64,000 nt of DNA from Sphingopyxis sp. (GTDB lineage: Bacteria; Pseudomonadota; Alphaproteobacteria; Sphingomonadales; Sphingomonadaceae): the NCBI GenBank assembly GCA_017745175.1, contig JAGHZY010000020.1, forward strand, positions 69,734 through 133,733, read 5' to 3'. The notes beneath the pieces are model-generated. The model had not been told where the DNA came from, made no database searches, and worked only from the letters and a program-made list of their open reading frames with translations. Of the stretch, positions 27,533 through 37,354 are shown piece after piece. Position 1 is the first letter of the stretch, and the number at the start of each line of letters is the position of its first letter. The position numbers and the translations under genes are program-made.

Positions 27533-27631
27533 CACGCCATCATGCCCCGCCCGGCCGATGCGGTCCAGTCTCTTTGGACGGGCATCGCCGCCATTGGGTG
27601 TATGCCGGCTTCGGGGTGGATTCCAGACATT

Positions 27632-27704
27632 CGTCATCCCGGACTTGATCCGGGATCCATGACTTCAGCGCTGCGATGGATCCCGGATCAAGTCCGGGAT
27701 GACG
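27632..27704. repeat. Perfect 29-base intergenic inverted repeat
   Basis: Arms 27632-27660 and 27676-27704 are exact reverse complements with a 15-base spacer, and each contains an inner palindrome around CCCGGACTTGATCCGGG. It is the same family as the element at 4635-4706. It lies between divergent yqgE and the peroxiredoxin gene, in a 312-base gap that otherwise shows no gene. Confidence 0.92.
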
Positions 27705-27844
27705 ACGAAAGAGAGTGGCCGCTCCCTGTCGAAACCCGCCGTCCTGCCAAAATCCCCTTCACGTCCATCGCCCTCCTTGACTCGCGCGCGCGCCCACCCG
27801 ATGTCACCGCCACCCAAATCCCCTCAAGCGAAAGGATGCCGACC

Positions 27845-28327
27845 ATGACGATCCAGACCGGAGACAAGCTCCCCGACGCGACCTTCGTAAAGGTCACCGA
27901 AAGCGGCCCCGAACAGGTCACCACCGCCGATTATTTCAAGGGCCGCAAGGTCGCGCCCGGCGCGGTCCCCGGCGCCTTCACCCCCACCTGCTCGGCCAAG
28001 CATCTGCCGGGCTTCGTCGACAAGGCGGGCGAACTCAAGGCCAAGGGCGTCGACGAAATCGTCTGCACCGCGGTCAACGACGCCTTCGTGATGGGCGCGT
28101 GGGGCAAGAGCGCGAGCGCGGGCGATAGCGTCACCATGCTCGCCGACGGCAACGGCGCCTTCGCCGAAGCGGTGGGCCTCACCATGGACGGCACCGCGTT
28201 CGGCATGGGCAAGCGCGGCCAGCGTTTCTCGATGATCGTCAACGACGGCGTCGTCGAACAGCTCAACGTCGAAGCGCCCGGCGAATTCAGGGTCTCGAGC
28301 GCCGACCATATGCTCGAACAGCTCTGA
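27845..28327 (+). CDS. Peroxiredoxin (Prx5/hybrid 1-Cys type)
   Basis: A 160-residue cytosolic thiol peroxidase that reduces hydrogen and organic peroxides. The catalytic Cys is in GAFTPTCSAKHLPGF at about residue 49, with the conserved Thr two residues before it and the supporting downstream VNDAFVMGAWGK. The C-terminal MLEQL is typical. The strand before the active site reads KVAPGAVPGAFTP where most relatives have a hydrophobic pair (KVALFAVPGAFTP), a mild oddity in an otherwise standard protein. The start at 27845 follows AAAGGA; an ATG nine bases earlier is in frame. The partner is probably glutathione or glutaredoxin. Confidence 0.93.
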   Translation: MTIQTGDKLPDATFVKVTESGPEQVTTADYFKGRKVAPGAVPGAFTPTCSAKHLPGFVDKAGELKAKGVDEIVCTAVNDAFVMGAWGKSASAGDSVTMLADGNGAFAEAVGLTMDGTAFGMGKRGQRFSMIVNDGVVEQLNVEAPGEFRVSSADHMLEQL

Positions 28328-28498
28328 AGCCTTTCCCGCCCGCCGGTCGCGGCCTGTTGCTCCAAGGCCACAGTGCCCGACTATAATCGTCCGGCGGGCG
28401 GTTTCCTCTCATCCATGTCGTTTTCCCAAGCGTTGCAGACGCGGCTGCAAAAAAGGCAGCCGGCCGCACAGGCCTGAAAACGACAGGAGGAGAGGATT

Positions 28499-31348
28499 AT
28501 GAAAGGGTTCCAGCATTTGATCCGGAGCGGCGCGGCGGGCATCGCCGTCGCAGCGGCGCTCGTCCACGCCGCTCCGGGCTTCGCCCAGCAGGCGGCGCCA
28601 CCGCAGGCCGGCACGGCCGAAACATCGGGCGACACGATCGTCGTCACCGGCTCGCGTATCCGGCGCGACCCGCTCGATCAGGACGCACCGATCGCCCACA
28701 TCGGGCAGGACGATATCGCGAAGACCGGCCTCAATTCGGTCAACGACGTGCTCCAGCGCCTGCCGAGTTCGGGCGGCGGTCTCAACAGCAAGTTCAACAA
28801 CAGCGGCAATCTCGGCAATCCGCCCGACGGGGGCGGGGTCGGCGCCGGCGCGGCCGAAATCGACCTGCGCTACCTCGGCTCGCGCCGCGTGCTCGTGCTC
28901 GTCGACGGCATCCGCTATGTGAACGGCGCGTCGGCAAGCGGCGTGCCCGGCTCGACCGACCTCAACTCGATCCCCGAAAGCGCGATCGAACGGATCGAGG
29001 TGCTGCAGGACGGCGCATCGGCGATCTACGGGTCCGACGCGATCGCGGGCGTCGTCAACATCATCACCAAGCGCAGCCAGGAAGGCCTCCGCGCCAGCGC
29101 GCAGGTCGGCGGCTTCGGGCAGGGCGACGGCTTCACCAAGAGCGCGCAGGTCAGCTGGGGCAACGGCCGCGGCCCGACGCAGATCGTCGTCGGCGCCAAC
29201 TATGTCCATCAGAGCGGCGTGCTCGCGGGCAGCCGCGACATCTCGCGCTTCCCCGCGCCTTATTCCGACACCTGCCTCGACGGCGGCTGTTCGGGCTTCG
29301 TGCCGCTCGGCCGCTTTGCCGTCTTCGGCAACGATCTGACCCTGCGCGGTCCGGTGATCGGCCGCACGCCCGTCTATAATCCGGGCAATCCGACCGATCC
29401 GGCGAGCGATTTCAAGGCGTTCACCAACGCCGACCGCTTCAATTTCGGCCCGTTCAACTATCTGCAGATCCCGGTCGAACGCTATGGCGCTTTCGTCAAT
29501 GCACGGCAGGAACTTGGCGACCGCATCAATTTCTCGGTTCGCGGCATCTGGAACCAGCGCAAGTCGAAGAATCAGGCCGCACCCTTGCCCTTCGGCTTCG
29601 GCGTCGCGGCGGGGCTGACCCCCGTGCTCGACGCGATCACCGTCGACGCCAGCAATCCCTACAACCCGTTCGGTGTGACGCTCGATTCGACCAACACCGA
29701 TTTCGTCTATCGTCGCTTCGTCGAAGGCGGGCCGCGCCGCTTCAACCAGACGGTGACGACGATCTACGGCGTCGCAACGCTCGACGGCGATTTCGATATC
29801 GGCGGGCGCAAATGGTATTGGGACGTCAACGCCGCCTATGGCCGCAACAAGGCGAAGCAGACGATGTACGGCAACATCAATTCGGACCGCCTGCGCCGCG
29901 CGCTCGGCCCGGTCGCCGCCTGCACCGGCGACTGCGTGCCGTTCAACATCTTCGGCGGCGTCGGGTCGATCACCCAGCCGATGCTCGACTATGTCATGTT
30001 CACCCAGCGCGACCGCAGCCGCCAGTCGACCTTCAGCGCCTCGGCGAACGTGACCGGCAGCCTGTTCGATCTTCCCGGCGGCCCGCTCGGCATCGCGGTC
30101 GGCGTCGAATACCGCAAACTCAAGGGCAGCTTCGATCCCGACCCGCTCGTCGCCGCGGGCTTCAGTTCGGATATCCCCGCATCGCCGACACGTGGCAGTT
30201 ACGACGTCAAGGAAGCCTATGCCGAACTGAGCGCGCCGATCCTGTCCGATCGCCCGTTCTTCGACCTGCTCGAACTCACGGGTGCGGTGCGCTGGTCGGA
30301 CTATTCGACTTCGGGCTCGACGACGACGCTGAAGGGCGGGATCAACTGGAAACCGGTTCAGGATCTGCGCCTCCGCGCCTCCTATGCCGAGGGCTTCCGC
30401 GCCCCGTCGATCGGCGAACTATATGGCACATTGTCACGCTTCGACCAGACGGTGGACGACCCCTGCTCGACCTCGACCACGGCGGGCCAGAACTGGAGCA
30501 ACAGCCCGGCGGTAAGGGCGAATTGCATCGCACAGGGGGTCCCGGCGGCGGGTTACGCCCAGGCCAATCCCCAGATCTCGGTCCGGGTCAGCGGTAACGA
30601 GGATCTGACTCCCGAAAGCTCGCGCAGCTGGATCTTCGGCGGAGTGTACAGTCCGGGCTTCATCCCCGGCCTGTCGCTCGAGGCCAATTATTACGACATC
30701 AAGATCAAGGGCGCGATCCAGTCGGTGAATGCCGCGATTACGATAGACCAGTGCGTGAATCAGAACAATGCCGGCTCCTGCGCGCTGATCACCCGCGCAC
30801 CGGGCGGTCAACTGACCTTCGTCGAAGGATTTCTGCAGAATATTGCAGGGATACGAACCAAGGGGATCGACCTCAACCTGACCTACCGGACGCAGGAAAC
30901 CTCTGCCGGACGCTTCGGCTTCACCTGGAACAACACGATCCTCACCCAATATGATCTGATATTGCCCGTCGTCGACGGCCGCCTCGTCGTCAGCCGCGAG
31001 GGGACCGAACAGGGCAGCCCCAGCCAGACCTTCCCCAAATGGAAGTCGGTCGGGATCCTCGACTGGGACGGCGCGTCGATCGGCGCAACGCTGACCGGCC
31101 GCTACGTCTCGGCGATCCGCGAACCGCTCGCCGACGACAACCGGATGAAGGCGCGCTTCTACACCGATTTCCAGCTGCGCTGGTTCCCCGCGGAGGATCG
31201 CGACGCCTTCGGCTTTGCGCTGGGGGTGAACAATCTGTTCAACGTCAAGGCGCCCGGCTGCATCAGCTGCGACCTCAACAATTTCGATCCGACCGCCTAC
31301 GATCTGCCCGGACGCTATTATTACGTCCGCGCCAGCTTCAGGATGTAA
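28499..31348 (+). CDS. TonB-dependent outer-membrane receptor 2
   Basis: A 949-residue receptor with signal peptide ([19 protein letters not shown]), plug start [20 protein letters not shown], and plug motifs [20 protein letters not shown] and [20 protein letters not shown]. Barrel landmarks are [39 protein letters not shown], and the terminal [10 protein letters not shown]; the last residue is Met, not the usual Phe. AGGAGGAGAGG lies directly upstream. Extracellular loops contain paired cysteines ([19 protein letters not shown]), likely disulfides. It stands alone between a peroxiredoxin and the AMP nucleosidase. Substrate unknown. Confidence 0.95.
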   Translation: MKGFQHLIRSGAAGIAVAAALVHAAPGFAQQAAPPQAGTAETSGDTIVVTGSRIRRDPLDQDAPIAHIGQDDIAKTGLNSVNDVLQRLPSSGGGLNSKFNNSGNLGNPPDGGGVGAGAAEIDLRYLGSRRVLVLVDGIRYVNGASASGVPGSTDLNSIPESAIERIEVLQDGASAIYGSDAIAGVVNIITKRSQEGLRASAQVGGFGQGDGFTKSAQVSWGNGRGPTQIVVGANYVHQSGVLAGSRDISRFPAPYSDTCLDGGCSGFVPLGRFAVFGNDLTLRGPVIGRTPVYNPGNPTDPASDFKAFTNADRFNFGPFNYLQIPVERYGAFVNARQELGDRINFSVRGIWNQRKSKNQAAPLPFGFGVAAGLTPVLDAITVDASNPYNPFGVTLDSTNTDFVYRRFVEGGPRRFNQTVTTIYGVATLDGDFDIGGRKWYWDVNAAYGRNKAKQTMYGNINSDRLRRALGPVAACTGDCVPFNIFGGVGSITQPMLDYVMFTQRDRSRQSTFSASANVTGSLFDLPGGPLGIAVGVEYRKLKGSFDPDPLVAAGFSSDIPASPTRGSYDVKEAYAELSAPILSDRPFFDLLELTGAVRWSDYSTSGSTTTLKGGINWKPVQDLRLRASYAEGFRAPSIGELYGTLSRFDQTVDDPCSTSTTAGQNWSNSPAVRANCIAQGVPAAGYAQANPQISVRVSGNEDLTPESSRSWIFGGVYSPGFIPGLSLEANYYDIKIKGAIQSVNAAITIDQCVNQNNAGSCALITRAPGGQLTFVEGFLQNIAGIRTKGIDLNLTYRTQETSAGRFGFTWNNTILTQYDLILPVVDGRLVVSREGTEQGSPSQTFPKWKSVGILDWDGASIGATLTGRYVSAIREPLADDNRMKARFYTDFQLRWFPAEDRDAFGFALGVNNLFNVKAPGCISCDLNNFDPTAYDLPGRYYYVRASFRM

Positions 31349-31358
31349 CAAAGGGGGC

Positions 31359-31387
31359 GGCGGCGCGGCCCGGAAGGCCGCGCCGCC
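31359..31387 (+). terminator. Strong hairpin after TonB receptor 2
   Basis: A perfect 12-bp GC-only stem (31359-31370 with 31376-31387) with a 5-base loop lies 10 bases past the receptor stop. There is no T-run, so termination may be inefficient or the hairpin may protect the 3' end of the mRNA. Confidence 0.6.
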
Positions 31388-31441
31388 ATTCATCTCCGGT
31401 CGCCCTTCCCTTTTGTCACATTTTCGTGCAACACCACCGCG

Positions 31442-32923
31442 ATGACATCCAGCTCATCGCAAGACACCACCGACCCCACCGCGCTCGTCGACGGCATCAT
31501 CGCCGAACTCCGGACCCGGTTCCGCACGTCGGTCTCCAATCTCAAATCGGCGATCGCCGCCTATGTCCGCGACCGCACGCTGCCGCCCGCCGACGCCGCC
31601 GCGACCGGGCTGTTCGACTATCCGGCGATCCGCCTCGTCACCACCGGCGAACAGCGCGAGGGGCAGAAGGGGCATAATCTGTCCTTCGGCCGCTTCGAGC
31701 GCGCGGGCGTCTTCGAAACCACGGTCACGCGCCCCGACCTCTTCGCCGATTATCTCCGCGACCAGCTCATGCTCCTCGCGCGCCACTATGACATCCAGCT
31801 CGAGGTCACGCGCACAGGGCAGCAGATCCCCTTCCCCTATGTGCTCGACGCCAGCGACGGGTCGGACATGGGCGGGGTGACGCCCCTCGAACTCGCGCGC
31901 CACTTCCCGACGACCGAACTCGCCGACATCGGCGACGAGCTTGCCGACGGCCTGTTCGGGGCCGACCCCGCGGCGTCGCAGCCGCTCGCGCTGTTCGACG
32001 CGCTGCGCACCGACTTCAGCCTCGCGCGCCTCCGCCACTATACCGGCACCGCGCCCGAGCATTTCCAGCGCTATATCCTCTTCACCAACTATCACCGCTA
32101 TGTCGACGAATTCGTCGCCTGGGCGGGCGCGCAGGTCGGGCAGGGCCGCTACACCGCGCTCGCGGGCGCCGCGGGTCTCTATGTCGATCAGCCGGGCGTC
32201 AACGCCAGCGCGCTCGTCGCCGACAGCGCGTGGCGGCGGCACCAGATGCCCGCCTATCACCTGATCGCGCCCGATGGCGGCGGCATCACGCTCGTCAACA
32301 TCGGTGTCGGCCCGTCGAACGCCAAGACGATCTGCGACCATCTCGCGGTGCTGCGCCCCGAGGCGTGGCTGATGATCGGCCACTGCGGCGGGCTCCGCCC
32401 CAGCCAGCGTATCGGCGACTATGTGCTCGCGCACGCCTATCTTCGCGACGATCATATTCTCGACAGCGTGCTGCCGCCCGAAATCCCGATCCCGCCGATC
32501 GCCGAGGTCCAGGTCGCGCTCGCGACGGCGGCCGAATCCGTCTCGGGCACCAGCGGCGCCGATCTCAAGAAGCGGATGCGCACCGGCACCGTCGTCACCA
32601 CCGACGACCGCAACTGGGAGCTGCGCTATTCCGATTCGGCGCTCCGCTTCTCGCAGTCGCGCGCGATCGGCATCGACATGGAATCGGCGACGATCGCCGC
32701 GCAGGGCTACCGCTTCCGCGTCCCCTACGGCACCTTGCTCTGCGTCAGCGACAAGCCGCTCCACGGCGAGCTCAAGCTGCCCGGACAGGCGAACCGCTTC
32801 TACGAGGAAGCGATCGCCGCGCACCTCCAGATCGGTATCCGCGCGTGCGAGACGATGCGCGACGAGGGAGCGAGGCTGCACAGCCGGAAATTGCGCGCGT
32901 TCAACGAACCGCCGTTCAGATAG
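31442..32923 (+). CDS. amn: AMP nucleosidase
   Basis: A 493-residue cytosolic enzyme that hydrolyses AMP to adenine and ribose-5-phosphate, controlling AMP levels. The N-terminal regulatory domain (~20-190) is present (FETTVTRPDLFADYLRDQL). The C-terminal nucleoside-phosphorylase-like domain has the Gly-rich phosphate region VNIGVGPSNAKTICDHLAVL, MIGHCGGLRPSQRIGDYVLA, and the purine/ribose site IGIDMESATIAAQGY followed by LLCVSDKPLHGELKLPG. Full length for the family. The coding region begins soon after the receptor hairpin with no clear ribosome binding site. Confidence 0.96.
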   Translation: MTSSSSQDTTDPTALVDGIIAELRTRFRTSVSNLKSAIAAYVRDRTLPPADAAATGLFDYPAIRLVTTGEQREGQKGHNLSFGRFERAGVFETTVTRPDLFADYLRDQLMLLARHYDIQLEVTRTGQQIPFPYVLDASDGSDMGGVTPLELARHFPTTELADIGDELADGLFGADPAASQPLALFDALRTDFSLARLRHYTGTAPEHFQRYILFTNYHRYVDEFVAWAGAQVGQGRYTALAGAAGLYVDQPGVNASALVADSAWRRHQMPAYHLIAPDGGGITLVNIGVGPSNAKTICDHLAVLRPEAWLMIGHCGGLRPSQRIGDYVLAHAYLRDDHILDSVLPPEIPIPPIAEVQVALATAAESVSGTSGADLKKRMRTGTVVTTDDRNWELRYSDSALRFSQSRAIGIDMESATIAAQGYRFRVPYGTLLCVSDKPLHGELKLPGQANRFYEEAIAAHLQIGIRACETMRDEGARLHSRKLRAFNEPPFR

Positions 32924-32943
32924 ACGGCGGAGGCAAAGGGCCG

Positions 32944-33711
32944 CTACGGCTTCAGGTAGCGGCTCGGGGCAACACCCAGCATCCGCTTGAACATCGTCGA
33001 GAAATTGCCGGGGCCGTCGTAACCGAGGTCGTAGGCGATCGAGGTGATGGCCTCGCCCGCGGCGAGCTTTGGCAGGGCCACCGACAGGCACGCCTGCTGA
33101 CGCCATCCGGCAAAGCTCATTCCCGTCTCGCGCCTGAAAAGGCGCGTGAAGCTGCGCCGGTTCATCGCCATTTCACCGGCCCATTCGTCGATCGTGGCGG
33201 CTGCATTCGGCCGTTCGAGAAAGGCATGACACCGGCGGGCAAGCACCGCGTGGGTCGGAAACGGAACCGCCAGCGGGATCGAGGGCGCGCGCTCGATCTC
33301 CGCCAGCAGGAGGCGCATGACCAGCCCGTCGCGACCTGAAATATCATATTCGGGCGGCATGGCGGCGGCGGCACCAAGCAGGTGACGAACGAGCGGCGAC
33401 ACACCGACCACCTGGCATTCGTCACCGCGGCCCGCACACTCGCCGGGTTCGATAAGCACGCTGCGGGTTTGCACCGCGCCGACCATACGAACCGAATGCG
33501 GCGTACCGGCCGGGATCCAGACCGCGCGCTCGGGCGGGGCGACCCACGACCCGCTCGGCGTGCTCACCGCCATCACGCCGGTGGCGGCATAGAGAAACTG
33601 GCTGCGGCGATGGCGATGCTCGGCAAGTTCGTATGAATCGGGATAATCGTGCCCGATCGCGATCAGCGGACGCGCGACATGGTCATTCTCGTCGGGATAA
33701 AAGTCCATCAT
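32944..33711 (-). CDS. AraC-family transcriptional regulator with cupin sensor
   Basis: A 255-residue regulator. The N-terminal half is a cupin-like ligand domain (ELAEHRHRRSQFLYAATG, WVAPPERAVWIPAGTPHSVR). The C-terminal AraC DNA-binding domain has two helix-turn-helices: TIDEWAGEMAMNRRSFTRLF and ITSIAYDLGYDGPGNFSTMF followed by KRMLGVAPSRY. It is divergent from the fsr-like exporter, 89 bases apart, which makes that exporter its most likely target. This cupin-AraC subtype is commonly linked to MFS exporter genes. Confidence 0.93.
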   Translation of the reverse strand: MMDFYPDENDHVARPLIAIGHDYPDSYELAEHRHRRSQFLYAATGVMAVSTPSGSWVAPPERAVWIPAGTPHSVRMVGAVQTRSVLIEPGECAGRGDECQVVGVSPLVRHLLGAAAAMPPEYDISGRDGLVMRLLLAEIERAPSIPLAVPFPTHAVLARRCHAFLERPNAAATIDEWAGEMAMNRRSFTRLFRRETGMSFAGWRQQACLSVALPKLAAGEAITSIAYDLGYDGPGNFSTMFKRMLGVAPSRYLKP

Positions 33712-33800
33712 GTCCCATTCGCAGAAAAGTTTGGCTCATACAACAAAGCGGGAAAGGGTGCCCGTTGATAGGCGCACCGGACATTTCGAAAGCTCTCCCC

Positions 33801-35036
33801 ATGACCGACACGACCGCCAGCCTGCCGAATGCTCCGGACCTCCTCCTCCCCGCCGCCTCTCCGCAGGACGGACCGAAGCTCGTCGTGCAGATCGTCGGCG
33901 CCGTGGCCTTCGCCCATTTGCTGAATGACCTGATCCAGGCCGTGCTTCCCGCCATCTATCCGATGCTCAAGGACAAATATCATCTCAGCTTCGGCCAGAT
34001 CGGCTGGATCGCCCTCGTCTACCAGTTCACCGCCTCGCTTCTCCAGCCGTGGGTCGGCCTCTATACCGACAAACGCCCCCTCCCCTATCTGCTGCCGCTC
34101 GGGATGTTCGTAACGCTTGCCGGCGTGGGCTGGCTCGCCGCCGCCGGCAGCTATCCGTCGCTGATCCTTGCATCGGCGGTGATCGGCGTGGGGTCGGCGA
34201 CATTTCATCCTGAAGCGTCCCGTGTGGCCCGCATGGCCTCGGGAGGGCGTTTCGGAACCGCGCAGTCGGCCTTTCAGGTCGGCGGCAACACGGGCTCCGC
34301 CCTCGGGCCGGTCGTTGCGTCGGCGGTCATCCTGCCCTTCGGCCAGACCGCCGTCGGCTGGCTCGCCTTCGCCGCGATCGCGGCGATATGGGTGCTCTTC
34401 GGCGTCACCCGCTGGCGGCTGAAGGGCGCCGGGGCGCTGCCCGTCGCCACAGGCCCTGTCGGCGCGTCTCCGCACAGCCGCCGTGAAATCGTCAGCGCCC
34501 TGTCGGCCATCGGCGTCCTGATGTTCGCGAAGTTCATCTACATCGGCGCCTTCACGAACTATTTCACCTTCTATCTCATCGAGCGCTTCGACCTCAGCGT
34601 GCGCGAGTCCCAATTCTATCTCTTCTGCTTCCTCGCCGCGGTGGCTGCCGGGACCTTCGCCGGCGGTCCGGTCGGGGACCGGATCGGGCGCAAGGCCGTT
34701 ATCTGGGCCTCCTTCCTCGGCGTCGCGCCATTCGCCATGATCCTGCCGCACGCCAACCTGTTCTGGACCACGGTGTTCGCCATTTCGATCGGCCTGATCA
34801 TGTCGTCCGCCTTCGCGGCGCTGGTCGTCTATGCGCAGGAACTCGTACCCGGCCGCGTGGGCCTCGTCTCGGGGCTGATGTTCGGCCTGATGTTCGGGAT
34901 CAGCGGTATCGGCGCGGCCGGCCTCGGCCAACTCGCCGACATCTACGGCATCGTGTGGGTCTACAAATTCTGCGCCTATCTGCCGCTTCTCGGGCTTGCG
35001 ACAATCCTGCTTCCGGACGCGAGGCGGCCTCGCTAG
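33801..35036 (+). CDS. fsr: MFS exporter, fosmidomycin-resistance (Fsr) type
   Basis: A 411-residue inner-membrane transporter with about 12 hydrophobic segments. It shows the Fsr signatures: AFAHLLNDLIQAVLPAIYPM, then KYHLSFGQIGWIALVYQFTA, SLLQPWVGLYTDKRP, GSATFHPEASRVARMASGGR and GTAQSAFQVGGNTGSALGP. In E. coli Fsr pumps out fosmidomycin, an inhibitor of DXP reductoisomerase; the natural substrate is not known. The start at 33801 (MTDTTASLPN) is chosen because homologues begin here; upstream frame sequence has no coding character and covers the AraC promoter. Expression is probably controlled by the divergent AraC regulator. Confidence 0.93.
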   Translation: MTDTTASLPNAPDLLLPAASPQDGPKLVVQIVGAVAFAHLLNDLIQAVLPAIYPMLKDKYHLSFGQIGWIALVYQFTASLLQPWVGLYTDKRPLPYLLPLGMFVTLAGVGWLAAAGSYPSLILASAVIGVGSATFHPEASRVARMASGGRFGTAQSAFQVGGNTGSALGPVVASAVILPFGQTAVGWLAFAAIAAIWVLFGVTRWRLKGAGALPVATGPVGASPHSRREIVSALSAIGVLMFAKFIYIGAFTNYFTFYLIERFDLSVRESQFYLFCFLAAVAAGTFAGGPVGDRIGRKAVIWASFLGVAPFAMILPHANLFWTTVFAISIGLIMSSAFAALVVYAQELVPGRVGLVSGLMFGLMFGISGIGAAGLGQLADIYGIVWVYKFCAYLPLLGLATILLPDARRPR

Positions 35037-35311
35037 AATGATGACGCCGGCTGCGCTGTGCCTCGAACGGCCGATTTCAGACTGGCATCTCATTGGATAA
35101 ATCTGGGAGCATCGGACGTTCGCGCTACGCTGCCTCGCCGTTTCCGGAAGCGGTCGATTGCTGCCGCCAGCGAAAGCGAATACCGGAAAACATGGCGACC
35201 CGCCGCCTGTTGAACGATGCAGGACCCGGCCCGGCCGATCGCAGCGGGATGTTTGCTATAGAGAAGTAGGCTATTTCACGTTAGTTTCACACGTTCTGGG
35301 GGAGGCTGACG

Positions 35312-35734
35312 ATGACATATGCGGGCGAGTGTTTTTGCGGGACCGTCAAGATCGAGGCTTTGGGACAACCCGAAGGGATGGGATATTGCCATTGCGGTTC
35401 GTGCCGGTCCTGGTCGGGCGCGCCGGTGAACGGATTCACGCTCTGGAAGCCAGAGAATGTCCATATTACCGAAGGCGCGGACAACGTGGCGACATTTCAC
35501 AAAACGCCGGGTAGCGGACGCAAATATTGTACCTTGTGCGGCGGTCATCTGATGACCGACCATCCGGAGCTGGACGTCGTCGATATTTTCTCCGCGACGC
35601 TGCCGACGCTGGCCTTCGTGCCAGCGCTGCACATCAACTATGCCGAGACAGTGCTGCCGATGAAAGACGGGCTTCCCAAGTTCAGGGATTTCCCAGGGGC
35701 CTTTGGCGGGTCGGACGAACAGATCGCCGAATAG
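35312..35734 (+). CDS. GFA-family zinc protein (glutathione-dependent formaldehyde-activating enzyme-like)
   Basis: A 140-residue protein with the Mss4-like GFA fold. Zinc ligands are visible: GECFCGTVKIEA (Cys7, Cys9), GYCHCGSCRSWSG (~26-33) and KYCTLCGGHLMTD (~93-98). Family members were proposed to join formaldehyde to glutathione, but most have unproven function; they may instead bind zinc or act as thiol-handling enzymes. GGGGGAGG precedes the start by about 9 bases. It is a single gene in a region of small and decayed genes. Confidence 0.9.
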   Translation: MTYAGECFCGTVKIEALGQPEGMGYCHCGSCRSWSGAPVNGFTLWKPENVHITEGADNVATFHKTPGSGRKYCTLCGGHLMTDHPELDVVDIFSATLPTLAFVPALHINYAETVLPMKDGLPKFRDFPGAFGGSDEQIAE

Positions 35735-35850
35735 CGGGGCGGCGCTCTCGGCGAACTTGCAGAAATGCGCGCCGGGCACGAGCACTATCAAGCCTCGATT
35801 AATCGCGCGATCAGGACATCCGGGAACATGGCTCATGCCGCAAAAATCCG

Positions 35851-36134
35851 ATGCGGCACGGTGTGACCGGCAGAACCCGACCGCCAAGCGGCTCCTCCCC
35901 CAATAAACGGGCTTTCGCGTTCGGGACTCTCGTCCTGGCCGGCTGCGGACCGTCGGCTACCGATCTCGACGACGTGACAAGCCGGCCTCGGCGTTCTTTG
36001 AAGTCGACGCCGACCCGTTTGTCGCAATGCTGCGCATCGGCGATCTGCTTTTGGCGTTCCCCGCGAGGACATGGCCGAGCCCGCCGGAAGAGATACCCCG
36101 AATTATTCCGCCGGCGGACGCCGCTGATAGATAG
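35851..36134 (+). pseudogene. Short lipoprotein gene with one apparent base deletion
   Basis: One frame encodes a plausible lipoprotein signal, KRAFAFGTLVLAGCGPS with lipobox LAGC, continuing ATDLDDV. It then degrades into Arg/Ser-rich sequence. The next frame takes over exactly there as DKPASAFFEVDADPFVAMLR, then IGDLLLAFPARTWPSPPEEI and PRIIPPADAADR with a stop at 36132-36134. Restoring one G at about 35976 (GTGAC to GTGGAC) yields a continuous ~94-residue protein. The start at 35851 is uncertain and gives a rather long leader. No family is recognised. It lies just upstream of another lipoprotein gene. Confidence 0.55.
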
Positions 36135-36259
36135 CCTTCTAACTTTGGACGTGCATCCCATTGAAATCTTGATACATGCGCGCTCGCACTCGTTTGGGGC
36201 GTGAAGCGATTGCGATCTCTCGGGGGACCCAAGGTCAACAATCGAAGGAATATCGAAGC

Positions 36260-36769
36260 ATGAAGAAGTTTTTGACGGTCGCTGCGATGGGCGCGGCGCT
36301 GGCATTGGGCGGCTGTGGCAAGAGCGACGATACGGCGGCTGCGCCGGCCGGGACGGTGAAGCGCGAAGCCGGCAACTGGAAGACCGACGTCAAGCTGGTC
36401 AAGTTCGAGATGCCCGGCGTTCCCGATAATGTGAAAGACCAGATGTCGAAGCAGCTCGCGGCCGCCAGCGGTACCGAACAGTGCCTCACGCAGGAACAGG
36501 CGGATAAGGAAGATGTCGCCGGTGCGCTGTCCAAGGGCTATGGCGAGGCCTGCACTTGGAACAAAAACCAGATCGGCGACGGCAAGATCGACGTTGCTGG
36601 CACCTGTACGCAAGGTACGCAGAAGGTCGAACTCGCCCTCGCGGGAACCCTCGGCGCCAGGAAGACCGACGTTCTCGTCACCTCGAAGGGCAAGTCGCCG
36701 ATGGGCGGTGGCGATATGGAAATGCAGATGCAGCTTACCAGCACCAATATCGGTCCGTGCAAGGGCTGA
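36260..36769 (+). CDS. DUF3617-type lipoprotein
   Basis: A 169-residue exported lipoprotein: MKKFLTVAAMGAALALGGC with lipobox LGGC. The mature part has GNWKTDVKLVKFEMPGVPDN and CLTQEQADKEDVAGAL, typical of DUF3617 proteins, which occur in sphingomonads, usually in several copies and of unknown function. Four cysteines in the mature part (EQCLT, EACTW, GTCTQ, GPCKG) suggest two disulfides. The start at 36260 follows GAAGGAATATCGAAG. A perfect terminator follows. Confidence 0.9.
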   Translation: MKKFLTVAAMGAALALGGCGKSDDTAAAPAGTVKREAGNWKTDVKLVKFEMPGVPDNVKDQMSKQLAAASGTEQCLTQEQADKEDVAGALSKGYGEACTWNKNQIGDGKIDVAGTCTQGTQKVELALAGTLGARKTDVLVTSKGKSPMGGGDMEMQMQLTSTNIGPCKG

Positions 36770-36795
36770 ACCTTTCCGAAGGAACGAGTCGAGCA

Positions 36796-36825
36796 GGGAC
36801 GCGGCGCCAAGGCCGCGTCCCTTTT
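36796..36825 (+). terminator. Rho-independent terminator after the DUF3617 gene
   Basis: A perfect 10-bp stem GGGACGCGGC/GCCGCGTCCC with loop GCCAAG and four T residues lies 27 bases past the stop. Confidence 0.85.
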
Positions 36826-37146
36826 CAACATCCGACCGACAGCATATCCGTTGGCCGGAAAATCCTCCGACAAGTGACAGGGCCATGGCCCCGTTGCCGG
36901 GCAGTCAAGAGCGAGCACGGATCAGTGCCGCGACCTGTACCTCGCCGTAACTGCCAAAAAAACGCCGTGACGTCGGCGGTGGAGCGCGAACCAGAGCGCC
37001 GCGAGCAAGCTGATTCGACGAACGCCCCGTGAACAGGCTGTACGGGGATTGTACGGATCGATTTTGAGAATCGCCGTTTGTTCCTGCAAGAACTGCAAGG
37101 TCAGTGACGGCGCTATCTGGAGAACTGCAGGAAAGCTGCGGGAAAA
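36826..37146. other. Gene-poor stretch next to the 3' end of tRNA-Arg
   Basis: I see no supported gene here. Short frames exist on both strands but lack coding character and start signals. There is no visible repeat of the tRNA 3' end and no integrase, so an attachment site is not supported, although tRNA 3' flanks are common integration points. Confidence 0.5.
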
Positions 37147-37223
<77 letters not shown>

Positions 37224-37354
37224 GGACAGAGCGGGGCCTCTAGCAAGCCCGCGCGCCGCCAGCAATGGCCTATCGACTGCAAGGCGGCGATATGCGAAGC
37301 GCGGCGCATGGGCACAGGGCGTATCGCGTGACAATATCCGGACAGGGCTGGCCG

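Noticed and set aside
35037..35311. Small gene between the fsr-like exporter and the GFA gene
   Set aside because: Frames are short, lack ribosome binding sites and have no protein-like character.
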